64,000 bases of DNA from contig NZ_VEWM01000075.1 in the NCBI RefSeq assembly GCF_020662265.1, positions 186,001-250,000 of the forward strand, written 5' to 3'. Source of the stretch: Psychrobacter sp. I-STPA6b (GTDB lineage: Bacteria > Pseudomonadota > Gammaproteobacteria > Pseudomonadales > Moraxellaceae). A program made the position numbers and the translations under genes. Shown here piece by piece: positions 1-8,700 of this stretch; positions within the stretch are counted from its first letter, which is position 1; each line of letters begins with the position of its first letter. Under the pieces are notes generated by a model. The model saw only the letters and a program-made list of their open reading frames with translations, made no database searches and was not told the DNA's origin.

Positions 1-2789
1 GTATCAAAACCCGCAGGCAAACCGAGCTAGTATGGATAGTGGGAAATAAACGCAAATTTAATGAAGTGGGGATTGTACCTGTTAATTGGACAACTAAGGA
101 ATTATTTATGGATATAGTATCAAATAAGACATCACATATCTTAGCAAATACAAATAAGCAACCTTTATATCAACATTTATTTGCAGTAGGTTACCTTGCC
201 TATCATTTAATTGAACATATGAATATTAATAGTAAATCTCTAAAACTATCAGCTTTTATAGCTGGAATATTACATGATATCGGGAAAGTCGATCCACTCT
301 TTCAAATATGGGTAAATAAAAAGATTAACAAAATACAAGATGAACCAGTGCCAGAAGATGGACAACATATCGATAAAACAGTTACTGGTATGACTAAGTT
401 TACCTTTGATAAGCATCCACGACACCATGAGTTATCTTGGTTGTTTGCTAGCTCTATGCTACGAGATAATAGTACCTTAAATAAATTACAACAATCACAA
501 ATTATGCATGGTATTTATTGGCATCATACTAAACCTTATCGAAAAAAAAACAATGAATACTTTAATAAAGCCAAAGGTATTTATAAGAAATTTACAGAGT
601 CTTTAGAGAAGACTACGAGCAATTTAAATAATGTTATTGTTGATATAAATAGTGTCATACAAGAAGTCATTAAGCTGGCAAAGCACTATAACAAAGCTGA
701 TATGATTCCCCCCCTGTTAAATGACTTTTCATTAACAACTGATGATTTACCTAAGTATAAAAACTATAGTGATATTAATGATCAAATGTCTGAATATATA
801 AGCGAAGTAAGAGAAAATGCTTTAAACAATCTAATTCGAACAGCTGTGATTAGTGCAGATAGGCTGGTTTCTCAATTAGATGCAGAAGACTTAGCAAGCT
901 ACTTGCAAGAAGCAACTTTACTAGATTTACTTGATTCAATTACATTAGAAGATAATGATTTAACTCAAAATATCCAAAATTGTATTAATGGATTTGATAA
1001 CAACAGTAGTGAAATAGAACGAACACAAGCACAAAAAGCAACGGCTGTTAAACTAGCTAACTTACAAAAAATAGCCAAAAGCAATGAATCTGACAATGTA
1101 GTAGTACTTCAAGGGCCTGCTGGTTGCGGTAAAACCAAAATTGTCTTGGAATGGGCATTAAATACACAAGCTAAAAAAATTATATGGGTATGTCCTAGAG
1201 TACAAGTTTGTTTAGGTATCATTAATGATTTGACCCAACCTGAATATCTTCCTCAAAGCCGAATTGAGATATTTACTGGTGAATATAAAAAAATATTAAC
1301 TCATGGATTAAGCTTAGAAGATACTCCAAATACAGAGATTGAAGATTATTTTAGTGGTGATATTGTCATCACTACAATTGATCAAGTTTTAAGTGCCATT
1401 ATTACTCATAATAAGGTAGACACACTAATACCCTTCATGCAATCCCATGTGATATTCGATGAATTTCATGAACTAATACTTATGCCTGCATTTAACTTAT
1501 TATTTGCTGAATTAATTAATGCAAAAAAAATGCAAGGTCATGTTGCTAATACTTTATTAGTTTCTGCAACACCAAACTATTACTTTACCAAGCAATTTTT
1601 AAAGATAAAAGCAGAAGACCATATAAGTATTGAAAGCTTCAACAACTCTGACTATCAAATAGAAATACAAACTTATGACAGTGAAAATGAACCAAATCCT
1701 TTAATCTCACATTGTCATACTGATGATATTTCTACTTTCATTATTACTAATACTGCTATTTCTTCTCAGCTTAGCTTTATTAAACATCATCAAAGTGAAA
1801 ATAGCATTTTACTTCATTCAAAATACAACAAGCGAGATAAATCTTATTGGTTTGATAAAGTATTTGATACTTTTAAAAGAAATGGAACTCAAGAATATAA
1901 TGTATTAAGAAGTGGTCCAATCGTTCAAGCCTCACTAAACATAAGTTGCGACCGAATGTATACCGAGCTGACCAATGCAGAAAACTGGCTTCAACGTTTA
2001 GGACGACTGGATCGCTTTGGTAAAAATGTCGACAGCAATATTTATACAACCGTGATGGCAAATAATGCAATTACAGGTAAGCAGACTAACCAAACTGCTA
2101 AATTCTTAAATAAATTATATTCTTGGTATAGCACAGTAGCATGGATAAATTTTTTACAAGAAAGGATTTTAGAACAACCCACATTCAAACTTAATGAGCT
2201 ATATTCTATTTATCGTGACTTTTATCAAGATCCAACCTGCCTTGCTAAAATTGAAGAGGATTTTTTAAGGTCTCTTAAGCAATCATCTACTGTAATTAAT
2301 AGTAAGATTTTAGACCCTATCTATATTCCATTTAAATCGCCGAAGAATACTGACACAGTCAAGACAGCTAAGACATCATTACGAGGTGACAGTCGATTTG
2401 TACAAATGGCAACCTGCTATATTGATACTAACCAGCAGGTCAACTTTTCCAATGATTACCTCTACGATGAACTCAACCCTACGGAAAATACTATCTTCAC
2501 CGAATCTGTGCTAAAAATTCAGGGGTATGGTGACAGCTCAAAGAATTTAGTCATCTTTATGCACGCTAAGCACCACAATATTAAAGAAGGCTATAAAAAG
2601 GCTTATAAAGATTTTGAGTTACTAAATGAAGCCCGTACCTCTACTAACCCAATTTATCTTAGCTATACTCCTATTGATCTTAAAAAGATTAATAGTGCAA
2701 CTCATCCTTACAGCATCTATTATGTATTTACTAATAAACAACCTGTAGGAAGCATGCGTTTGGATAAGTTAGTGGGGAGTAATAGATAA
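1..2789 (+). CDS. cas2-3: Cas2-Cas3 fusion nuclease-helicase, type I-F2, 5' end outside window
   Basis: This is the target-degrading subunit of a type I-F CRISPR system. The frame is open from the first bases of the window, so the GTG at 39 is not the true start and the Cas2 domain plus linker lie upstream. The stretch WIVGNKRKFN just before and after that GTG resembles the Cas2-Cas3 linker of type I-F proteins. Counting from the GTG, an HD nuclease motif (H79-D80) is followed by a Walker A motif GPAGCGKT near 359, a DEFH box near 474, SATPN, and the helicase motif QRLGRLDRFG near 652. A C-terminal domain follows. Cas3 is recruited by the crRNA-bound effector and shreds DNA; in type I-F the Cas2 part also joins Cas1. 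cas1 would be expected upstream but is not in view. The family call is firm. Confidence 0.93.
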   Translation, partial: IKTRRQTELVWIVGNKRKFNEVGIVPVNWTTKELFMDIVSNKTSHILANTNKQPLYQHLFAVGYLAYHLIEHMNINSKSLKLSAFIAGILHDIGKVDPLFQIWVNKKINKIQDEPVPEDGQHIDKTVTGMTKFTFDKHPRHHELSWLFASSMLRDNSTLNKLQQSQIMHGIYWHHTKPYRKKNNEYFNKAKGIYKKFTESLEKTTSNLNNVIVDINSVIQEVIKLAKHYNKADMIPPLLNDFSLTTDDLPKYKNYSDINDQMSEYISEVRENALNNLIRTAVISADRLVSQLDAEDLASYLQEATLLDLLDSITLEDNDLTQNIQNCINGFDNNSSEIERTQAQKATAVKLANLQKIAKSNESDNVVVLQGPAGCGKTKIVLEWALNTQAKKIIWVCPRVQVCLGIINDLTQPEYLPQSRIEIFTGEYKKILTHGLSLEDTPNTEIEDYFSGDIVITTIDQVLSAIITHNKVDTLIPFMQSHVIFDEFHELILMPAFNLLFAELINAKKMQGHVANTLLVSATPNYYFTKQFLKIKAEDHISIESFNNSDYQIEIQTYDSENEPNPLISHCHTDDISTFIITNTAISSQLSFIKHHQSENSILLHSKYNKRDKSYWFDKVFDTFKRNGTQEYNVLRSGPIVQASLNISCDRMYTELTNAENWLQRLGRLDRFGKNVDSNIYTTVMANNAITGKQTNQTAKFLNKLYSWYSTVAWINFLQERILEQPTFKLNELYSIYRDFYQDPTCLAKIEEDFLRSLKQSSTVINSKILDPIYIPFKSPKNTDTVKTAKTSLRGDSRFVQMATCYIDTNQQVNFSNDYLYDELNPTENTIFTESVLKIQGYGDSSKNLVIFMHAKHHNIKEGYKKAYKDFELLNEARTSTNPIYLSYTPIDLKKINSATHPYSIYYVFTNKQPVGSMRLDKLVGSNR

Positions 2790-2810
2790 ACCACCTATGT
2801 GGTGGAAAAA
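2783..2810 (-). repeat. Degenerate CRISPR repeat B overlapping the cas2-3 stop
   Basis: On the minus strand this matches the array repeat at 19 of 28 positions. The stem is CCACC/GGTGG around the unchanged loop ACATA. Two stem pairs are changed on both sides (6/20 and 9/17), so pairing is fully preserved. The TTTA after the stem is conserved but the GAAA end is lost. The last bases overlap the cas2-3 stop codon. The hairpin followed by TTTATCT could also act as a weak terminator. Confidence 0.75.
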
Positions 2811-2822
2811 AATGAGTACTAC

Positions 2823-2850
2823 TTTCAAAGCCACCTATGTGGTGAAAAAG
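2823..2850 (-). repeat. Degenerate CRISPR repeat A, solo, inverted relative to the array
   Basis: Read on the minus strand, this 28-mer matches the array repeat at 22 of 28 positions. Differences fall at repeat positions 4, 9, 17, 20, 21 and 24. Positions 9 and 17 change together, replacing a T-A pair with C-G, so the hairpin is kept. The loop ACATA and the 3' end GAAA are identical to the leader-proximal array repeats. Position 20 is G, the usual base at the Cas6f cleavage site. Confidence 0.85.
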
Positions 2851-2860
2851 CAATCATAAC

Positions 2861-2866
2861 ATTATA
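2861..2866 (-). promoter_or_regulatory. -10 element of the putative mini-crRNA promoter
   Basis: The minus strand reads TATAAT here, a perfect -10 hexamer. It would start transcription about 3-4 nt before degenerate repeat A. No good -35 is seen; the best-spaced hexamer is TATATT at complement 2884-2889. That places the upstream part of this promoter beside the protospacer-like site, so binding there could also feed back on the RNA itself. Confidence 0.5.
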
Positions 2867-2888
2867 AATATTAAATTCAACTCAATAT

Positions 2889-2901
2889 ATGAGTACTACG
2901 G
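2889..2901 (-). promoter_or_regulatory. Protospacer-like target of the mini-crRNA with CC PAM
   Basis: The minus strand reads CC (2901-2900) followed by GTAGTACTCAT (2899-2889). The 11 bases are identical to the first 11 bases after degenerate repeat A. The CC sits exactly where a type I-F PAM lies, 5' of the protospacer on the non-target strand. The site abuts the putative -35 box of the cas7fv promoter. The match ends at base 12 of the guide. Confidence 0.7.
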
Positions 2902-2930
2902 TTGAAATTCAACAAAAGCTAGCGTAGCAT
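2902..2930 (+). promoter_or_regulatory. Putative cas7fv-cas5fv-cas6f promoter
   Basis: TTGAAA at 2902-2907 and TAGCAT at 2925-2930 are separated by 17 bp, giving a predicted start about 54 nt before the cas7fv ATG. A small inverted repeat, GTTGAA/TTCAAC with one base between, overlaps the -35 (2901-2913). The protospacer-like site lies immediately upstream. Confidence 0.5.
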
Positions 2931-2990
2931 TCATAATCAAGTTGGTAAACAACTTAATTACTTAAAAAATAGTCACCAAAGGAGCAAAAA

Positions 2991-3953
2991 ATGAGCAAGA
3001 TAACTGGTATTAAAAGTGTTGATTTCAAAGTAACAGCCTGTGGTTATGGTGTGGTAAATTGGAATGGTCCAACATCACTTAGTAATGAAGGCAAAACGGT
3101 GGACAATCACACACTACCCAAATTAAGAGGTTTTACCAATCTAACTGGTAAAATTAAAGAAGAGACAGGCTATAAATATAAAAAAGAAGCAACTGATATA
3201 GATTTCAAAGAAACACCTTTATACATTAGTCAGAATTGTATTCGTCATCATTTGTTTAAAGCTCAAGCCTTTGATTTACACTATGCAGATAAAAATAATG
3301 TAGAACAAGTTCTTATTTCACTTACAGGATTAATTCGGGGTTATGTTATCCCTGCTAGCCAATATAAACGCACTAGTCCCCTACTTATTGAGGACTTTGT
3401 AGATCAATTAGGAAATGGTAACTTTGAACAATTCGGTCAAGCTGGTGAGCGTGATAGTTCATCTTTTTTTTCTAAGACAACTTTTGGGGATACTCAATAC
3501 AAAGCCTACGGATCTATCAATATTGAGCAACTACAATTTATCTCACTAGATAATAAATTTGATAGAGCATCAATGACGATTGAAGATACGCAAGGCGAAG
3601 AGCTAGCCCAAAAGATTACCGATTTTATTAAAACACTTGATCCCAGCAAAGAACCTAATGCTACTTTTCATGAAAATTATGTCCGCCAAGGCACAATACT
3701 TGAAATTGGTGAGGCTGGAATTTTACTAGATGATACAGCAATCGACATTCTAGTAAATACGACTATTCAGATGCTCCAAGACTTAGCTATTAAACAAGCT
3801 AAAGGCTATATGTATGTCGAAAGTATTGAAGTGGATTATAATGATAGCAATAAAATGATGCGTATCAAACGTTCACCTGAAGAAGCTAACCCCACTAAAG
3901 ATAATCAAAACTATGCGATCTATTTCAAAGCTAAAGATACTGATGCTATCTAG
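2991..3953 (+). CDS. cas7fv: Type I-F2 (I-Fv) Cas7fv crRNA-backbone protein
   Basis: Cas7fv forms the helical filament along the crRNA spacer in the minimal I-Fv effector, which has no Cas8f large subunit. This 320-residue protein begins [14 protein letters not shown] and has the glycine-rich, RRM-like character of Cas7 proteins. It is followed directly by a Cas5fv and a Cas6f homologue, the gene order of the Shewanella putrefaciens I-Fv locus. A strong ribosome site (AAAGGAG) lies 6 nt before the ATG. The 201-bp gap to cas2-3 holds the candidate mini-crRNA and a promoter, so the three effector genes probably form their own transcript. The assignment rests on sequence character and gene order. 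Confidence 0.85.
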   Translation: MSKITGIKSVDFKVTACGYGVVNWNGPTSLSNEGKTVDNHTLPKLRGFTNLTGKIKEETGYKYKKEATDIDFKETPLYISQNCIRHHLFKAQAFDLHYADKNNVEQVLISLTGLIRGYVIPASQYKRTSPLLIEDFVDQLGNGNFEQFGQAGERDSSSFFSKTTFGDTQYKAYGSINIEQLQFISLDNKFDRASMTIEDTQGEELAQKITDFIKTLDPSKEPNATFHENYVRQGTILEIGEAGILLDDTAIDILVNTTIQMLQDLAIKQAKGYMYVESIEVDYNDSNKMMRIKRSPEEANPTKDNQNYAIYFKAKDTDAI

Positions 3954-3962
3954 GAGAACTGT

Positions 3963-4988
3963 ATGAGAATCACTATTGAATATGAATCATCATGGAGAAA
4001 CTCATTTTTAGATGGCTCTAACGATGAAGCCTTGCCTAAGAAAGGACGTAATTTTGTTGCATCAATGACAGAACTCAAAAAACCACATAACTATCATTCT
4101 AGAGAAGTCACTCAAAACACAGTAATGGGAATCTTAAATCGGCTCATTGGCGATCAGCGTAAACTTTACCAAGCAAGAAAAAAACTAGAAGATGATTCTT
4201 ATTACTTTGAAAATTTAGAGTCTAAAATCTCGTTTGAAGATAAACCGACCACTATTAATACTGAAATAGCATATATCCGCAATATTAAAGGTAGCACCGA
4301 CCAAAACTCATTTACAGGTATGCTAAAAGTCAATGATCCAATTTTCACCTCTAACTACTCTAAAGAGTTTTGGCACATTCTAGCTTTAGATATTGAGGAG
4401 CTTTGTGACTTTATTCTTGATAACAAATCGACTAAAAAATCTATCGAACTCAGTCCGTTTGGTGTTTTAAATCGATTAGAAGAGATAAAAAAACTAAAGC
4501 CAGTATTACCTGAAGGAAGAATAAAAGAGGCCTCCGATAAGCTTGCTAATATATTCGAAAAATATAATCCGTTGAATAAGAAAAAAGAACAGTTACTTTT
4601 ACCCATGTACTGCTCTGCTTTATACCTACAAATGCAAAGGCTAGAAGCGGATTATGATATGAGTCTTGCGAAAACTAAAATGGGCGGTATTAGTGGTATT
4701 TCTAATAATAGCTTTACCCCCAAAGACTTTTTAAACAAATATACTACTGGTGATAAAAAGCTCATCTATGGCAATCCATATATAAGAGAAGAGTTTGTTA
4801 AAGGTGAAGGGAAAATAAAACAAACTTTGACTAAAGCAAATGGCATATTAGAAATTAACTTAGATATAAATATAGATAAAGCCATTGAGCTTAAACAATT
4901 GATTGACTATGCAGGAGTATCCTCTTTTTACTTAGGTAAGAAAGGACTCGCATATGTTACTGATATAGATATCAGGGAGATGAAATGA
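3963..4988 (+). CDS. cas5fv: Type I-F2 (I-Fv) Cas5fv, crRNA 5'-end capping and PAM-sensing subunit
   Basis: In I-Fv complexes Cas5fv caps the 5' handle of the crRNA. An inserted alpha-helical domain takes over PAM recognition from the missing Cas8f. The protein has 341 residues, larger than a plain Cas5, as expected for that insertion; its middle part (about 140-230) is helix-rich and lysine-rich. The start has a good ribosome site (TAGGAGA) 9 bp after cas7fv ends. The stop overlaps the cas6f start by 4 bp, which suggests translational coupling. The assignment rests on order, size and N-terminal character. Confidence 0.83.
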   Translation: MRITIEYESSWRNSFLDGSNDEALPKKGRNFVASMTELKKPHNYHSREVTQNTVMGILNRLIGDQRKLYQARKKLEDDSYYFENLESKISFEDKPTTINTEIAYIRNIKGSTDQNSFTGMLKVNDPIFTSNYSKEFWHILALDIEELCDFILDNKSTKKSIELSPFGVLNRLEEIKKLKPVLPEGRIKEASDKLANIFEKYNPLNKKKEQLLLPMYCSALYLQMQRLEADYDMSLAKTKMGGISGISNNSFTPKDFLNKYTTGDKKLIYGNPYIREEFVKGEGKIKQTLTKANGILEINLDINIDKAIELKQLIDYAGVSSFYLGKKGLAYVTDIDIREMK

Positions 4989-5602
4989 CTCATTACCAAG
5001 AACTAACACTGATAGACTCTGCTGAAAAATCTCTATATGAAATTTGGAGTCACATTTATACTCAGCTACACATTGCCTTAGCAGATATAAAAAATAAGCA
5101 TGGCATCAAAACTATTGGTGTGAGCTTCCCTAATTATCGATATGAAGAAAAATGTAATAAGACTTTCGCTCTACTAGGTAATAAACTTCGAGTTTTTGCC
5201 CCTAGTCAAGCTGATTTAGAAAAGCTTGATTTAAACCGTTGGCTTTCTCGTCTTACTGACTATGTACATATCAAAAGTATTAAAGAAGTACCAAAAACGG
5301 CTGACCAGTATTTATTGGTCAGGCGTTATCGCTTTACACCACTGGACAAACGGGTGCAAAGCTTGGCAACACACCATAATGTCAGCTTTGATGACGCAAT
5401 GGCACAATATACCAGTCGAGAAAAACGAGCAGTAGAAAAGCATTATCCTTACATTAGCCTAAAAAGTGAAAGTAATGATAAACGCCCCTACCCTTTGCGT
5501 ATCTGGCAACAGTCTGCTGAAAAGCCACAGCAAGGTCAATTTAATGCTTATGGTATGAACAATATGACATCGACTGTCACAGTACCACATTGGCAAGACT
5601 GA
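4985..5602 (+). CDS. cas6f: Cas6f (Csy4) CRISPR RNA endoribonuclease
   Basis: Cas6f cuts the precursor crRNA at the base of each repeat hairpin and stays bound to the 3' hairpin. The catalytic histidine is at position 29 (QLHIAL), exactly as in Csy4, followed by IGVSFPNY. The C-terminal signature FNAYGMNNMTSTVTVPHW matches the Csy4 pattern of YG followed by a short gap and TVP-W. The 205-residue length is near the usual ~187. It overlaps cas5fv by 4 bp, and the array leader begins right after the stop. The array repeat here has an unusual A at position 20, so recognition may have co-adapted. Confidence 0.93.
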   Translation: MTHYQELTLIDSAEKSLYEIWSHIYTQLHIALADIKNKHGIKTIGVSFPNYRYEEKCNKTFALLGNKLRVFAPSQADLEKLDLNRWLSRLTDYVHIKSIKEVPKTADQYLLVRRYRFTPLDKRVQSLATHHNVSFDDAMAQYTSREKRAVEKHYPYISLKSESNDKRPYPLRIWQQSAEKPQQGQFNAYGMNNMTSTVTVPHWQD

Positions 5603-5784
5603 TGTATTTTCACATATAGGTAATGATGAATTACCCAAAATTTGGGCATAAAAACCCTTTTTTTGAGCTATTTAAAAACTTATATAAAAATCAATCAGTT
5701 ATAGCATGGTAAAAAATGGAGGGTAAAATAAGGGTTTTTGCCTTCCAAGCCATGCTATAACTGACTTTTTTGTGTTACAATTCT
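5603..5784 (+). promoter_or_regulatory. CRISPR leader
   Basis: This AT-rich, gene-free stretch between cas6f and the first repeat is the expected leader, carrying the array promoter and spacer-integration signals. A 13-bp near-palindrome, CCCAAAATTTGGG, lies at 5636-5648. A 10-bp inverted pair, AAAAACCCTT (5650-5659) and AAGGGTTTTT (5730-5739), brackets half of the longer leader repeat. The TTACAAT just before the first repeat could be part of a -10, but no clear -35 is seen. Confidence 0.75.
5695..5764. repeat. 15-bp perfect inverted repeat in the leader, 21 bp from repeat 1
   Basis: The left arm TCAGTTATAGCATGG (5695-5709) and the right arm CCATGCTATAACTGA (5750-5764) are perfect reverse complements around a 40-bp centre. 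Few leaders have such a long exact pair. It could be a binding site for a dimeric factor or the adaptation complex, or form a stem in a leader transcript. The right arm lies 21 bp before the first repeat. Confidence 0.85.
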
Positions 5785-8700
5785 CTTATTCATCACATAG
5801 ATGATTTAGAAAGTTTAAATACGCCTCGATTAGCTGTTGTGGGTCTTATTCATCACATAGATGATTTAGAAACACTATCCTTTTCAGGCATGCCAAACTT
5901 GTCACTTATTCATCACATAGATGATTTAGAAAATTATAATGATAGTAAAACAAACTATTACCCACTTATTCATCACATAGATGATTTAGAAATAAGCAAT
6001 GGGTTGATGACTACGGAGCAGCAACTTATTCATCACATAGATGATTTAGAAATGTATTTGAAGCTGTCGGTAATGAATATAGAGCTTATTCATCACATAG
6101 ATGATTTAGAAATGTTAAATCATATATTTCTGCTTTTGTACCACCTTATTCATCACATAGATGATTTAGAAAATCGCCAAAACTCTTGCTTGCGGAGTCA
6201 AAAACTTATTCATCACATAGATGATTTAGAAAGAAATACAAGCATTGATTGCACGATTAAAAAACTTATTCATCACATAGATGATTTAGAAAAATGCAAG
6301 TTATTTTTGCTTAGATGATGCAATCTTATTCATCACATAGATGATTTAGAAAAAACCAACTTTAATATCATATATGGGCTGAATCTTATTCATCACATAG
6401 ATGATTTAGAAAAAAAAATCATATCTTTTAAAATATTGGCTTCACTTATTCATCACATAGATGATTTAGAAATCTCGGCTCTTTCCTGCCGTCTTTGTTC
6501 CAGTCTTATTCATCACATAGATGATTTAGAAACAACGGCAAAAAGCACTTTACACACATGCTGACTTATTCATCACATAGATGATTTAGAAATCACACAC
6601 CCTCGCACCCGACACTATTGAGCTCTTATTCATCACATAGATGATTTAGAAAGTTTATTATTGTCTGATTTATTATTTCGTGGCCTTATTCATCACATAG
6701 ATGATTTAGAAATTTGAATATGCAAGCATTGATTATTTCTGCTTCTTATTCATCACATAGATGATTTAGAAAACTTATGAGATATCACGGAGCAAAATGG
6801 AAGCCTTATTCATCACATAGATGATTTAGAAATTTAGAACCTGACCATCCTGACTATTATCCGCCTTATTCATCACATAGATGATTTAGAAATTTGTATG
6901 TTGCCGACTGCTTACCTGCAAATACTTATTCATCACATAGATGATTTAGAAATATAGTGGTATGGGGTAATGAATTTAATGAAACTTATTCATCACATAG
7001 ATGATTTAGAAATCCTTATGCCACTGCATTTTTAAACAGATAGCCTTATTCATCACATAGATGATTTAGAAAGTGCCATTTATGACTATCATCACAGTGT
7101 CATTCTTATTCATCACATAGATGATTTAGAAATCGATAAGCATAAGCAGGTGCGCTTGGGTGGCCTTATTCATCACATAGATGATTTAGAAATTTTGCGT
7201 AGTTATCAATGTCTGTTAGATGGTCTTATTCATCACATAGATGATTTAGAAACTTGATTTTCTCTAAGCTCTCACGCTCTTTTTTCTTATTCATCACATA
7301 GATGATTTAGAAATGATTTTCAACGAGAAAATAATAAGTGGACAACTTATTCATCACATAGATGATTTAGAAATTCTGGTAGTTTTAATTCGTCAGTCAT
7401 ATCAATCTTATTCATCACATAGATGATTTAGAAATATCATGCGGGTCATCAAGCGGTATCTCGACACTTATTCATCACATAGATGATTTAGAAATGGACA
7501 AACATATTTAACTTCTACAAGAGAACCTTATTCATCACATAGATGATTTAGAAATAGAAAAAGTCGGGCTTTACGCTTCAATAACTCTTATTCATCACAT
7601 AGATGATTTAGAAAACTTGCTATCTCTTTAAATGAGCCAAAACTACCTTATTCATCACATAGATGATTTAGAAAACATGCAATATTCATCATTTAATGCT
7701 GACTCTCTTATTCATCACATAGATGATTTAGAAATACATTGAGTCGTGAACAACAAGTCGAGCGATCTTATTCATCACATAGATGATTTAGAAACTAGCA
7801 AACTAAAAGGGAAACCAAGGCACGTACTTATTCATCACATAGATGATTTAGAAAAAAAAGCGGTCAATGGTACTATCAGTTCCCACCTTATTCATCACAT
7901 AGATGATTTAGAAAGTAGTATTGATATGCGATGCTATCCCATCTGTCTTATTCATCACATAGATGATTTAGAAATTGTACAATTGTGTTGGCAATGGCAT
8001 CAACCGCTTATTCATCACATAGATGATTTAAAAAAGTATCATTCCGTGAAGTTGATATTAAATTACCTTATTCATCACACAGATGATTTAGAAAAATAAC
8101 AGACTGGTCAGCACCAATTAAATCTGCTTATTCATCACACAGATGATTTAGAAATGCAAAGTAGATGAAAACCTGCTTAACTCATTCTTATTCATCACAC
8201 AGATGATTTAGAAAAGTGTGTCGTTATCGTATGTCGCATCGCTAACCTTATTCATCACACAGATGATTTAGAAAAACAACCGCTAGGGCGTTAGCGTTCC
8301 ATGCCCCTTATTCATCACACAGATGATTTAGAAATCAGCACAGAGGAATGCGAATGCCCCGTGGGGCTTATTCATCACACAGATGATTTAGAAATAAAGT
8401 GAAAAATATCAGTTGACACAAGGAAACTTATTCATCACACAGATGATTTAGAAACATACCCGAAAAGACATCTATCATTCAAGATACTTATTCATCACAC
8501 AGATGATTTAGAAAACTATGTCGCCCACGGATATGTTGGAGACAATCTTATTCATCACACAGATGATTTAGAAACAAGCCATAGCGTTTCAGCTGGGTGG
8601 AGTCTTCTTATTCATCACACAGATGATTTAGAAACTCATCGGATAGCATCGATCTAAATTGTTTATCTTATTCATCACACAGATGATTTAGAAATCAACG

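Larger units (their letters stand above)
2783..2854 (-). ncRNA. Candidate CreR-like mini-crRNA gene (two pseudo-repeats, 12-nt guide)
   Basis: On the minus strand the order is a perfect -10 TATAAT (complement 2861-2866), a predicted start near 2854, degenerate CRISPR repeat A (2850 to 2823), a 12-nt guide (2822 to 2811, GTAGTACTCATT) and degenerate repeat B (2810 to 2783). Cas6f cleavage after position 20 of each repeat would give a short crRNA of about 40 nt. It would have an 8-nt 5' handle ending in GAAA, a 12-nt guide and a 3' hairpin. The first 11 guide bases recur at complement 2899-2889, preceded by CC. By analogy to known Cas-regulating RNAs, I infer a guide that brings the effector to the cas7fv promoter without triggering cleavage. 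The repeats and the match are seen directly; expression and function are inferred. Confidence 0.72.

Noticed and set aside
39-41. GTG as the start of cas3
   Set aside because: The frame is open to the window edge and the residues before the GTG match the Cas2-Cas3 linker, so the gene begins upstream.
2791-2845. The two CCACC/GGTGG hairpins as ordinary terminators of cas2-3
   Set aside because: On the plus strand they are followed by A-runs, not T-runs. On the minus strand they align to the CRISPR repeat including the loop and GAAA end, which a terminator would not explain.
5770-6318. A 182-codon open frame with a 20-residue repeat (LIHHIDDLE)
   Set aside because: It is the CRISPR array read as protein; the 60-bp period keeps the frame open.
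7746-8099. A 117-codon frame with the same LIHHIDDLE repeat
   Set aside because: Also array read-through, not a gene.
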